A DNA stretch of 64,000 nucleotides from Amblyornis subalaris (taxonomy: Eukaryota; Chordata; Aves; Passeriformes; Ptilonorhynchidae). A program made the position numbers and the translations under genes. The notes beneath the pieces were generated by a model, which saw only the letters and a list, made by a program, of their open reading frames with translations, made no database searches and was not told where the DNA came from. The stretch's first letter is position 1. Every line of letters begins with the position of its first letter. This document shows positions 1 to 11,900 of the stretch, one piece after another. Location: assembly GCA_018881555.1 (NCBI GenBank), contig JACAXG010000032.1, positions 508,837 to 572,836 of the forward strand, in the 5' to 3' direction.

Positions 1-867
1 GAGAAGGAATTCAAACCGAAATTAAAAAGTATGGTGCATGTATCTTTGAAGAAGGAATTCCTTGATTTATCAAGATTTATTTGGAGACTGAACCACTCCT
101 TGGTTAGGCAACAGCTGCACAGGCTTTGGTCCTCTTTCTTCATGAAGACAAAGATGTTTAGTTACTGCTCTCCTGCTGCTCTTTGCGTGTAGGAGGAAAG
201 CAAGGAACAGAATAACTNCACATTTCTGTTTTCTGTCCTCTGTTCTTTTTCCTACTTATTCCTCCTCCTTCATTCAGCCATCCTCTGCATAGCAGCAATC
301 AGCTAGCATATATATTCTTAAAAGCAGGGACAAGGTCAGTCCCATCCCAGAAAAGCTGGAAGCAGGGGACATCTTGCAAGAACTGCAGCTGCCACTCGAT
401 TTGACCTCAACTCACAAATGCTCTTAGCCCATGGCATGGGATGCCCTGAAATTGTTATGGGCTGAAATATTTACATCTGAAATATTTACGTTTGCTCTCT
501 GGCTTCATATCTGATGGCTTTTTGTTATTTTGAAAGTGCAAGATACAAATTCATAAAGCTCATATGAGCTGCTAAGATTAGCTACATTGTTTAGATAAAT
601 AGAACAAATGATAAAATTACATGCAAGCATAATTTCTGAACATGCCCTCCGTTACACACCACTCATCTGCAGGATTTGGAGTCTTGTAGCAAACCCTTTC
701 ATTATACACTACTGTTTAAGAATTCCTGTTGTTTCTGTCATCTTTCAGCAAATTCCATTCAGATTCAAATTCCCTGTACTGGATTTTAACTTGAAGGCCA
801 AGACTTTCTTAAAGGAACAAAACAGGTTGAAAGGAATCCTGAGAATTAAGATTCTGACTAAAATTTC
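1..867. other. Unique non-coding sequence
   Basis: No gene or recognisable repeat was seen. The stretch is AT-rich, with a few polypyrimidine runs near 235-275. A long plus-strand open frame that begins near 608 runs on through two CR1 fragments, so it is read as a chance frame. Confidence 0.5.
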
Positions 868-932
868 ACACTATCACACAACCACAGAATGGGTAAGGCT
901 GGAAGGGAACACAGTGGATCGTCAAGCAGGGA
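868..932 (-). mobile_element. Degenerate CR1 LINE 3'-end fragment
   Basis: The plus strand shows an 'accacagaatgggtaaggctggaag' type motif, which is the reverse complement of a CR1 3' end. A 'caagcagggacatcta' echo of the usual downstream CR1 text follows. The copy is short and diverged and has lost the tail repeat. It lies about 160 bp from a clearer CR1 piece on the same strand, so the two may be parts of one old insertion. Confidence 0.4.
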
Positions 933-1089
933 CATCTAAACTCTATCTTTTGAAAAGAGGACTTCCAAACTCTACTTGCTTTATAGATCTTACTCAACAG
1001 CATATTGAAGAATACTGNTCAGACATTGAAAGTTATGATCTTCTTATACTTTTCTTTTTTTTTTTGGTACTCATAAAGGATTTTCAAGT

Positions 1090-1197
1090 CATAGAATCAC
1101 AGAATTACAGAGTGGTTTGGACTGGAAGGGACCTCAAAGGTCATCTAGTNCCAACCCCTCTACTGTGGGCAGGGACACCTTCCACTAGATGCAGAGA
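1090..1197 (-). mobile_element. CR1 LINE 3'-end fragment
   Basis: Read on the minus strand this is the terminal ~105 bp of a CR1 element. It has a tail of ATTCTATG/ATTCTGTG type (1090-1108), then the block 'ggaagggacctcaaagg', then 'gggcagggacaccttccac'. The copy is 5'-truncated, which is usual for CR1. One N lies inside it. No protein is encoded. Confidence 0.85.
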
Positions 1198-3039
1198 CTT
1201 ATGTGATGCAGTTCTTTTACTGATCTCAGATTTTTTTTTATTGTACCTCCAAGATACATCTCTTTAAAGTTACACACTAATGGATTCAGGAATTTTAAGC
1301 AGTATTCACCATGTTCCTACTCATGTTATTCTAGTCACTTTACTCTGGGGTTAGTGTTTGACAAGGGACTTGAGACCAAAGACGTGGAAACAGAGAATAA
1401 GTGAATTTTTCCAATGACCTTGAACAAAATGCCATGAGTAGTGCACAAGTGTGCCCGTTTCAGTCATGAGACTATAGGAGGTTTAAATTACTCCAAACAT
1501 TTAAAGCAGGCTGAACTACATAAGAGGCTCTAAGAATTTAAACAAAGCCACTTCCAAGATTTTAAGTGTTTGAGAATTATCTTTGCCTGGCTGAGCTTTA
1601 CCCTAATGGAAGCAAATTAAAAAAAAAAAAAAAAGGATCTTTTTTATAGCATCCTGTTTTAAAAAATGAAAAAGCCTAGCTGAGAACAATGCATTTGTGA
1701 GATATGGAGGTTAGATAGGGTAGGGATAGCTGATTATAAATGTCATGGACCTGATGGCTTTGGATCAAGAAATTTAGCTGATGTTGGAGCATTAGATTGA
1801 ACTATATTGTTGAAATAAATAAAATAGTCCTGCCAGCAATATTAGATCACCTCTGTGATCACTGTGACCAAGTGATTTTTAAAAGGTGTTGTGGGTACAA
1901 ATGCCTAATGAATAAAAAACCCACGAGTTTAATGATTCAGGCAATAAATCCATCTTTGTATTTCCTGATTAAATTCATCAAACATTGACACTGCACACAC
2001 ATCCAAACATATTTCAGAATCCAAACATTAGCTGAGCACAAATTAATGTGTATTCTTGAAAGATAACTGCACCAGGACAGTGAATGAAGAGGAATTGGAT
2101 TGAGAGCTGGTGGCCTTTACAGATGAATGAGCTGATACAAGCAATTTGGTTTGATACCAATTAATGGCATTGTGCAGTTAAGGAAATAAAGAACAAGTGC
2201 AAAAAAAACCAACAAAAGGATTAATCTAATTGCTTGAAGTGAAAATCTAGCCTTTCCCTGGACTACATAATGATAACAGAGAATAAGGTCTCAGTTACCA
2301 AATATGGACCATGTAGACCTGACACAAAATTCTCATTTGCTTTGCATTTTCCTGGCCTTTTTTCCCCTCCCTCAAAGTATATACATATCCCTTCCCAACT
2401 TTTTCTCAATTTGCTTCTATTTCCACTCGATATTTCTGCCTTTTCAGGTCTGGGAGTATCTGGATATCTGATATTCCATTAAAGAATAACTCTCAACCAT
2501 AATTTCTTGCTTTGACACTTGATAATGAAACATGGACTGTACCACTAATTGTCCTTGTGTTCACTTAGACTCTTTCCTCAGGGTGGACCATAGCAAGGGT
2601 TGACATCATGATGTGGGTGCACTTTATTTACTAGACAAAACAATTAAGAAACCAGTAGCAGTGTTTTTCTAAGATTTTGCTAAGTTTTATTACTGGCTAC
2701 TTACCTTTTTGGTGAGCATTGACTTTCCTGTTAGAACAAAAGCATGTTTTGGGATCCACACTGTCTTCTAAAAAATTAACGCAATGTATTTGTTATTTCA
2801 TCTGCAAATAATTCAATCCTGTCTAGAAGTTAATGTTTAAATTGGCCAAGTTAAGGTGCTGTTGCAGAAAATTGAATCATATAAATGTTGTGGAAAAAGA
2901 AAGAAGGTGTAAGAATGGCCTTTTTGCAAGACAAAAACTACTGCCCAAGAGCAACAGATCAGTCGATGACACTTTCAGCACTTACAGAGATATCAAAACT
3001 GCTCACAGAATTGTTTACATTTTTCTGTATTCACCCTGT
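1198..3039. other. Unique AT-rich sequence; possible conserved non-coding block
   Basis: No gene is assigned. An A16 run lies at 1619-1634. The part from about 1680 to 2260 has no repeat signature and many TAAT/ATTA homeodomain-type cores. That composition is common in conserved non-coding elements but proves nothing alone. Near 2711-2773 a 63 bp minus-strand segment is open in one frame and has splice-like edges, including an AAG|GTAAGT donor. A single short segment of this kind is expected by chance. Confidence 0.4.
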
Positions 3040-3612
3040 GCAGTCAGGGCTTCGGAGCCAGTGTGGGACGGGGAGGCAACAGGGAGGTTGTTCAGCAGGA
3101 GCAGCTTTATTTGCAGTTCAATGTTTTATTCAGTCGCAGTGCCTGGGGTNTTCTGGGAATGCTCGGGAGCTGTGCAGGAGCACACCTGAGTGCACCTACA
3201 GCACACAGAGCAGGGAAACAGCGGTGCCCGGGCAGGGTTTCCAAGCCTGGCTCTTGTGCCAGTGGGATTTGGTCTGTGTTATTGCACCGGGCTCCTCTGA
3301 AGGGTTGTGAGCCAGCAGCAAGGAAGGAGTTTGCCCCTCGGCTTTCTCTTCACTGCTGAACATCGAATAAACAGCAAAACCAGCAGGAAAAGGAAAACGA
3401 GATTGAGCTTTTCCTTAGGAGCCACTGAATGTGCTCAGGGGATGGTGCTTGGTGGGTTGGGAGAGCACGAGGAACAGGAGGAGGAGGAGGAGGGAGCCTG
3501 CAGCAGGGCAGGCACCGTGGAGCGTGAAGTGAACAGCTCCTGCTCCAGCCCCGCCACTGAGGCTGAACAGATTAAAGAGGCAAATCCATCTTTAACCTCT
3601 GGCTGACTCCCA
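3040..3612. other. GC-richer block of unknown origin
   Basis: This stretch is clearly richer in G and C than its flanks and starts and ends fairly sharply. It contains 'ctttatttgcag' near 3107 and an AATAAA at 3366-3371. It could be a decayed LTR, an old GC-rich repeat or a regulatory island. Three overlapping plus-strand frames are open here, which argues against any one of them being selected. No identity is claimed. Confidence 0.3.
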
Positions 3613-3932
3613 GCCCTCTCCCACTGACTGAGTCATAACAAAATGGATTTTGCTTCCGCTGGTTTGCCACTCGCCTTCACTCTTGCATAACGTGCAAGTG
3701 CATTAAGAATTACTCCCCGTTCCATGAGGGAACTCATGAGTTTCTTTTTAACCCACCAAGCTCAACCCTCAGAGCAGGCACTCAGTAATACACTGNGGAG
3801 AAAGGAATGCACTATCCTCACCCACTGGTCCAGCCTTTCTCATCCCATATTCCTCAGCAACTGAGGCTTATCCTGTCGTTTGACTTGCCATGGAACTGCT
3901 TTTGCTTGGCTTGGAGCAATTTGTGCTTATAA

Positions 3933-4152
3933 AATCACAGAATCATAGAATGGGTTTAGGTTAGAAGGGCCCTCATCCAGCTCCAATCCCACTGCCATAT
4001 GCACGGACACCTTCCACTAGACTGGATTGCTCAGAGCTCCATCTAACCNGGCCTTGAACACTTCCAGGGATGGGACATCCACAGCTTCTCTGGAGAACCT
4101 TTTCCAGTGTCTTACCACACTCACAGTGACGAACTTCTTCCAAATATCCTGA
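3933..4152 (-). mobile_element. CR1 LINE 3'-end fragment (~220 bp)
   Basis: The minus strand carries the CR1 3' arm in order: tail repeats (3933-3951), the 'ggaaggg' block, the 'cggacaccttccactag' block, then 'ccttgaacacttccaggg' and 'cccacagcttctctgg'-like text. The copy is 5'-truncated, with many substitutions and one N. The small minus-strand open frame across it is a by-product of the repeat. Confidence 0.9.
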
Positions 4153-6892
4153 TACTGGAGTGGTCACCATGTTTTGCAAAGCAAATATCCTCCTACTCAC
4201 CAAAACCACAAATCTTTCCCCACCACCTCTCTGTCAGGAACGGGATTTGCTCTTGCAAAGACTGCCCTAAATGCACAGCTTGGCCTACATGTCCTTATTC
4301 CATTTTGCCAGCTGGTGATGCCGGGAGGGAGAGGTGGGTTCACTGCCAGGTGACAGGATTGCAGTGCTCAGGGAGGTCTGTTCGGNGGCAGGAGTCTGAG
4401 CAGGAAGCTCTTTGCTGCAATTAGCAATGATTCTCTGAAGGGTGGCTGGCAGGAGGGTCCTGCTGGCCAGGCAGGAGGCAGCCAGCCTTTCCCTGTGCCA
4501 GGTGTCATAAAGNCTTTTCTGGACCTGGTGGGAAGATCTTGAAGGAAGCAGGGTGGGAGGGATGTTAAATTCCTGCNCTAACGGGGAGGAATTGAAAGCA
4601 GCTGGAATTGTAGGGGATTTTCCTGGCAGGAGTGATTTGCACAGAGCTCTTCGGCAAATGTCCTTATGCTGCTGGTGGGTTGCAGCTGAGGCAGAGAGGA
4701 CACTGTTGGGGCTTCTGCTGCTGACCGGCTGACCTTTAGGGAGAAACAGAAGGACATCTGAGACATCTTGTCAGGGGGACAACGGGGAGGAAAGGAGCAG
4801 GATGCACATGCCAGGGCTATCCAGGGCTTCTGGACATCCTGCTCCAGCATGAGTAAGCATTGCTTCATGGCAGCTGGACTCACAATCTATCTCTAAGTTT
4901 AAACACCTCCTTTAATCATGGCAGCATCCCACCTCTGTGTGTTTGCTGGATCCTATTCCTAAAATGTATATCATGCTCTTTCTGCAACAACAAGGTCCAA
5001 ACCACACTGAAACAGGAAACAAAGACTTGGCTTTAGTAGGATGAACGATGTTTTTCTATCATTCATTAACCACCATTTTCTGTGCTGCATAAACAAATCT
5101 GCTGTGTTCTGGAAGATAAACAGATATAGAAGACAGTTGGCAACCACAGGAAAAAGACATTATTTGTCACGATTTAAGATTTACTATAGGAAGTGTGTGC
5201 AGTGATGACCCAAGGGAATGTCCTAAATGCTGCAAGATCTTGTGATAGATTGGACTAATAACAGACATTTATTTCCACTGGAGATGCCAGCTAATGGCCA
5301 TGATAAAACTCTATTATGTTATTAGATTATTGTTTTTCAATTACATAACGTTCAGTTTTCAGAAGAAGGGAATGCAGCAAGATAATTTAAATATCAAAGT
5401 CATGCAGTCAAAGGAACGTGATGCTATTTCAACTCTCACCAACTATTTCTGTTACAGAAGATTGCAATTCCCAGAATTTATTATGTTGTCCTTTCTACAG
5501 TCCCAGCTCCTGGAACATGGGAAACTCAGCTTCTCTTTTTTAATGCATGAGAAAGTTTTTTTTCTAACTCTTACTGATGCATGGAAAAGTTTGCAAATGT
5601 GAATGCCTGAGAAAATAGGACAGATGAAAACAACACTTTTTTCTGTTATGTTTTCTTTTGTTGATGTTATTTAACCTCATAATTCTCAGCAAATCTTCCA
5701 ATTCCAGTCACAGCTCAAGATCACCAATATTGCTGATGGTGCTACTGGCAGATGTTGGCCATAACCCCTCTCTCAGTGTGGCAGGCAATGAAGAATGTTA
5801 AAACCCAAGTTTAAAAAAGGCTACAGAACAAAATCAATATCTTGTCTGAATTTTCATATAAACAAAACCTAATTACTCCAGTGTGCCTCGGTCTATAAAG
5901 CATCTAAATGTAAACACAGTGACAAATCACATCCAAATGTTCAAAGATATTAAAGAATGAGTTTTTCTGTTGCATTTTGTTCTTACATAANCTCATTGTT
6001 TCCTTAAAGGCCTGAAAATAAAGGCATTGTAATTGTAATTATTTCACTGTTTAAAGTGATCTTGATACAATTTGCAAGAAAAAATATTATTACATGCCCA
6101 GTTATTTTATCCTGTTAAACTTGAAATACACACTGGCATCTGTGCAAGCTCTGAATTTCCTCATTCTAAGAAGCAGTAGTTTCTTTTAATGTATTTTTTT
6201 TCTCTNCATGACAAATACATTGGGCAGAGATGAACCATCACCTGCTTTTTTTTAGTGGAAAAAGATGTTTCTCCTCTTGGGTCTATGATATCCAGAGGCC
6301 CAAGAAAAGTTGTGATTGGGATTTTAATTGAGGGATTTGCCAAGGGTGAAGGTAGGTTTTAAATTACGTGGTGGAGGACAGAACCATCCCATTCCACTGC
6401 TGACTGGTGCTATGGCTGTGTTTGCCATTTACAGTGTGCAGCCAGGCTTGGAGAGATAAACCCGGAAAATAATGAAACAGAAAAGAGTTATCTATCATCT
6501 GTGTTTCATTGATTGCTCAGAAACAGCAAACCTATGGTTAGGCTGAACATATGGGAAAAAGCATGTATTGCTCTCCATCAGTGCAAAGGATCAGCAGTGT
6601 GGATGGGTGATTTCTGATGTGACAGCCTCAGAGTCACAGCAGTTACCCTGATAGCAGGCAGAATCAAATGCATTTTGAGTTTGGCTTTAGATGAGGTAAG
6701 CAGATACAAGACTTTCCCATTTAAGTGGGAAACAAAGCCCACAGTAAGCTGGAGAAAAGGCTCTGCAGGCAGCTACCTTCTCCCAGAACTCCTGTGCAGA
6801 GTGCAAGTGCGGCTTGCCCCAGGCAGACACGGAACAAACCCTGCAGGGAGGTTGTTTGAACGCCGTTGTTGGCGGGAAACAAACAAACAAAA
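4153..6892. other. Unique sequence, no gene assigned
   Basis: The interval 4300-4860 is moderately GC-rich and may hold an old, unrecognisable repeat. The rest is AT-rich. At about 6256-6352 the plus strand has a strong polypyrimidine acceptor-like site, an open frame of about 31 codons and an AAG|GTAGGT donor-like site. The opposite strand is open across the same bases, so it is noted but not called. Confidence 0.4.
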
Positions 6893-7055
6893 AGCAGAAG
6901 CTGTGGGTGCCCCATTCCTGGAAGTATCCAAGGCCAGGTTGGATGGACTTGGAGCAACCTGGGATAGCGGAAGGTGTCCCTGCCCAGGGCAGNGGACTGG
7001 AATGAGATGATATATAAGATCTCTTCCAATGCAAACTCTTCTGTGATTCTGTGAT
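6893..7055 (+). mobile_element. CR1 LINE 3'-end fragment
   Basis: This is a plus-strand CR1 3' arm: 'tgggtgccccattcctgg', 'aaggccaggttggatgg', 'gaaggtgtccctgccc', then 'ctcttccaatgcaaac' and the tail 'ttctgtgattctgtgat'. It is 5'-truncated and is preceded by a short (CAAA)n run. One N lies in the G-rich part. Confidence 0.9.
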
Positions 7056-8855
7056 AACTTATTTTATTTTATGACTATTAATAGAAAGAATTTCACATGG
7101 GGCAGGAGCTGTCTTTTGTACATCCTTTCCATTTAATATCCAGATGCATCTGCATTCCAGTTTAGCAGAGTCTGAACTCATATAAACCATCCACTTNATT
7201 CTCCTTTTTTTTTCCATGACGAGCAGTTAGGCCTTACAGAAAGTTTATACTTTTCTTCATTTCCTACCACAGCATCAAAATATCATTTCAAGTTTCTGAG
7301 CAGCTTCACACAAAAGACCTGGCAACAAAGCATAAAGTGGGTGGAATCAGAAGAGTGAAGCAATTCCTGATCCCAAGCGTTTCATAAGTGCACACAAGAA
7401 TTCCATGCCTTAACCTTGAGGTCAAACATTTGCTGTTATAATGCTCAGAACTTAATTCATTTATAGCCAATACTACAGATACCAAAATCAGCAGAAATAT
7501 ATGGAGTTTAATAGGGTTTAGATTCAGGCCACACCAAAGGAGGTTTGTTCCTGAGAGCCGTACATTCCTTTGGGCTCCACACACACTGTAAGCACAGGCA
7601 TATATCTCTATTAACTGTTTTTTTTTTTTTCACAGTGACCAAACAATCCCACGTGCCTTAGATTGGGAGGGTCAGTTTGTTTAAAACAAGTTGAGACCTA
7701 TAGAAAGTCAATATGATTTGAGTCTTTTAGACGAACTGCAGCAGAAAAAACTGCCATGATTTCATTTCTCAATATTTTTTCTTCATATTGCATTAAATGA
7801 CCCATGACTTTGATTAAATTGAAAATTTAATGTATTGGCATTTTCAATGCCTTCAGATTTATATTTTCCGTGGTTTCTATTTAGTATCCAGTTTTACTTT
7901 ATTATATTTCTCGGAAAAACTCATTTCAGAGGACTCTTCCAGCTGCCGCACAATGAAATCCAAATATCAGAGAAGCCACAGTTTCTTTGCTCCTCCAAGT
8001 CAGGTGGGANCAGTTATTGCACCTGTCTACTCCAAAGGGGTTCAGAAGGTTTGGGCCCATATTTCTTCGAGCTAGGATTTTCTCTTTTTCTGAAATGAGC
8101 AAGATAGAGACACTAACTTAATTTTTAGAAAAAGTTGTTTATATGTGAGGGGTCTGATGCTTTCAGGGAAAATCAGGGTTTCGTTGCACCTTGTGGCAAG
8201 GCATACAGGGAGCCACAGCCACTGCCTGCTGAAAAAAGGACTTGCTTTTTTGGTGTTAAAAGGATTGCCAGAACTGCTGGTTTCTGCTGATATTTCCCTG
8301 TGTCTGCAAAAGTGTAACCTTTGAGCTGATTTTTCTACAGAAAGCTAAGTTAAAATAATTCAAGTGTTTCCAAAGTAAAGAGAGAGTAATACAGGATTTT
8401 TCCTACCAAAATAAAAGAAACTCAACCAAATGTGACAACAGTTGCACCGAGAATTCTTGCAGGATTCAAAATTAGGGGAGCGTGTGATTTTGGGAGGGAT
8501 CTTGTCTAGTACTGTGAGCTTACTTTTTATCCTTCCCATGAAAACCCAAGCCAAATTAGCTATGGTTTAAACTTCCAGTGTTCTTATTAGGATGATCTTT
8601 ATTAGGGTTGATTTAAAGCTGAATTTGTTTGTGGCAAAGGATTTTTGAGCCTATTGTAGGGATTGTCCATCTCTGCTGGTTGAACCTGCTCTGTGCAGGG
8701 TATCCTACAGCAAAGCACCACTTTCACCTGTGGTTACTGCTCCTCCAGGGGCTTTGCACGTGACAAGCTCCAGGACTGAGAAGATGAAGTTGCCTCTCCC
8801 GTGCTTTCAGTGTTTCCTGCAGCTGGCAGCCTGACAGGGAGGAAAGAGGAGAAGG
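7056..8855. other. Unique sequence, no gene assigned
   Basis: AT-rich, with a T13 run at 7618-7630. Open frames are short and occur on both strands. No repeat family was recognised. Confidence 0.5.
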
Positions 8856-8939
8856 CAGCCTGAGATCCAACATGGAATGCAGGAATGGCAAGGGGGACAG
8901 CCTGAGATCCAACATGGAATGCAGGAATGGCAAGGGGGA
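8856..8939. repeat. Perfect 2 x 42 bp tandem duplication
   Basis: The 42 bp unit beginning 'cagcctgagatccaac' at 8856 is repeated immediately from 8898 without a mismatch. The identity points to a recent duplication or an assembly artefact. The repeated peptide motif in minus-strand frames here is only the translation of the duplication. Confidence 0.95.
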
Positions 8940-11900
8940 GTGAGATGCAGAATAACAGCAAAGGAAGGGGTGGGACAGAAGGGCAGGTGAAGGCCTGGAA
9001 GAAGGAAGGATGAACAGGAACAGAAAAAGGGCTGGAGAAGAAGCCAGAAGTTTAAAGCTTTACAAAAGGCAGTGGAGAGCGTGCAAGAAAGAAAGGAGGA
9101 ATAGGAAGAGGCTGAAGATAAAGGGTTCTAATTTACTACCGGGGACATTATGTTCTCTGTAATTCAAAGCTGGTGCCAATTTTGGCATCCTTTCGTTTCC
9201 CAGGAAACTGCTGTGAGAAGTTCAGTGAAGGCACCTGTATATACATGCCCATGCAAATTTTCCCTCTGCATTGGAACACTGTGTNGATGTGCATGTACCT
9301 ATTGCCTCTAAAGGAGACTGCATAACTGGCATCCATATGTTCCTTACNCTTCAAGCACTTGACAATATAACCCTAGACTAAACCTCTTTATATCTGAGTA
9401 TCAAGAGTCCTTGTCTTCCTATTGGGAAAGACAATGAGGTGTGTCTTTATTGCAAGCACAAATGGGACACTAAACAGGTAGACCACAAATAAAAATAGCT
9501 GTAGAAGGAAGAGGATGGNGTTGGAACCTTAATTAACTCCTTCTTTAAGGATCAGACAGAAATCAGCACAAATTATGGAGTAGGAGCTTTTGGCTCTTGA
9601 AAACATGGAGTCTCTGCTTCCTCTCCCCACAGCTGCAAGAATCCAGCTGAGACTAAGACTGTTGGGTTTTTTATAGCACTTGTAAAAATCAAGTCCACAA
9701 TCAAGTAGACAAAGAAAACCCTCATGAAAGGAAGCAAACATCCGGCCTCGGTGTGTGCGTGGAGTGCTGGCTGGAACGGAGCCTCTTCAGCACAGCTGAG
9801 AGCCTGAGCTCAGCAGTCTGAGCTGGCAGCCTTCAACTGGCCCTAATGAGCCTCATCAAACAAACAAACAGNGAAAGAGGCTTCACAAATTGGTACCAAA
9901 GACAAGTGCAGGATGATTCTCATGGTTTTGTGCAGTGCCAACATCCCCATTGCCTCCGTGGGTGGGGGGGAGCCTGTCCTAACATCACCCCTCCAAATGT
10001 GGGGCAGCTGCTCCAAACGGGGCATTCACCCCTCTTCTGGGGCCTGTGGTGCAAAACTGCTGTGTCTGAGGATGAGCCCCTGGACTCTCTGGATAAGATA
10101 AGTCACACCTTGAAGTGCCCCCACCACTGATGATAACGACCTGTTCAAATCCTTTGTGCTATTGCTGTCTTCTGCTCTCGAGTTGTGAGGAGGCCTCCAG
10201 TTCTTGGGGCCATTGCAGGGACGAGAAGCACAGCCTACCACGTAGGGCTTCAAGGACAATATCCCACTGACTTGTGTTTCATTGACTTATTGATGAGCAG
10301 CACTGTTCTGCATGTCTGCCTGAGGTGTTCTTCTTTCTCTTAATTCAGCATCTCATATCAGAAAAAAGTGTTATCTCCTCAGTTTGCAGCACAACTAGGA
10401 GTATCTATTTCTCAGTCAGCACAGGACCATGTTCCTTGGTAAAATTTGCATGTGATCTGAAAATATGGAAGGAACAGTATATGCTTTGCTATGCCAAAGT
10501 TTCCTTCCTGTGGCAGGAACTGCAGAAACTGCTTATTAAATTCCTTTTTTCCCTCCCAAAGAGCTCTGGTTTGTAATAAGAATAGAGACTGGAGAATGAT
10601 TCTTACATAAAGCCAAACTGCACAGTTCTGCCTAATTATTTGCCCTTGAAAGGAGACCTTGTAATCTATCTTCTGATGCATTTTTTTTCCTCACTGGGAA
10701 TCTTTGCACAACTGTCCTCATGACAAATATCATTTGATCTGGGGACAGCCCTGCCTGGAGTGTTTGCATCAAAAGCCTTTTCCAATAAGCTGCAGCTCCT
10801 ACCTTAATGAGAATAAGAGCCTTATGACAAATACAAGGCTGTCAATAGCAAATATAGCTTCTGTACAGCACACTCAGGTCTCTCCCTACTGAGGAATAAA
10901 CTGACAAATTTTGCCTCCCTTTAGTTAAAAAATAGCACAAATACTGCAGTGTTTGCATAGAGGAACAAGGCTTTGTTTCAGTCTTGACTCTTGTCTCAGG
11001 AAGGAGTGATGGGAAGGCTTCCAGGGAAGGATCTACCCCAGTGTCTTGGTTATCCTGCACTGAAAAGGGGAANGCGAGTGCCCAAATGGGATTTTTTATG
11101 TCTGAAACTGAACAGGAAAATGCAATTCCGAGANACTGCTAACATACTCCAACTAAGTGCAGTCCCTTGACGGGGCTGAACCCAAACCAAAGCAAAACCC
11201 TTTGAAATGTGGGGGTTGTTGCATCCTCAGCACCANCTGTGTCACTCTATGGATCTGCTTCTGTTGCTCTGCACTGCCTGCTTGTATAGGGCATACCCAG
11301 GTGTGTAAGGGCAGGCATGAGGCAGGAGCAGCTGGGGGGTCTCANGTAACACCAAAGGGACATTTCATAAATAGGATGATGTGGGGATATGTCTGCAAGG
11401 GAGAGCAGCAAGGAAAAATACCAGGAAAAGCCTGTAGATTTGAAGGTCTGAACAAGCCAACACTGCATCTAGAGCTGCAGCCATGCCAGACACCAAAATG
11501 AGTCTGGGAGCTGTGGGAGGAGAGGAAATGTTGACATGGGATATGCAGAGCTTGGGGAAATCAGCTGCTTACAGTGATGGGGCTGCAGCACATTGGATAT
11601 TTGGGGTGAACCCTTTGGCCAGAAAATACAGAATTTACAGAAATTGTGTGAATTCTCAACAGATTTTGGCTTTTACAAATCCAAGCCTGGACAGATGAGG
11701 CTGCAAAAAACCAGGATGGCCCATTCCTTCAGTCTATTTCCAGCCTGCTTGCAGACTGAGCTCAGAAGCACTTTCCTGGACACTCACCATGAGCTGGTTT
11801 CACGTATCAAAAGCACAGCCAGAATCGTGGCTACAGGTTATGGCAAACCCCAGCTTTATTTAGTGAGTCCTTATCCTGCCAGAATTAGCATCATCTTTTC

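Noticed and set aside
608..1267. 219-codon plus-strand open frame, the longest in the window.
   Set aside because: It runs through two CR1 fragments and a poly-T run, contains Ns and has no domain signature.
2711..2773. 63 bp minus-strand exon-like segment with a perfect AAG|GTAAGT donor.
   Set aside because: Too short for a composition test, no partner exon was found, and single exon-like segments are expected by chance. It is worth checking against RNA-seq.
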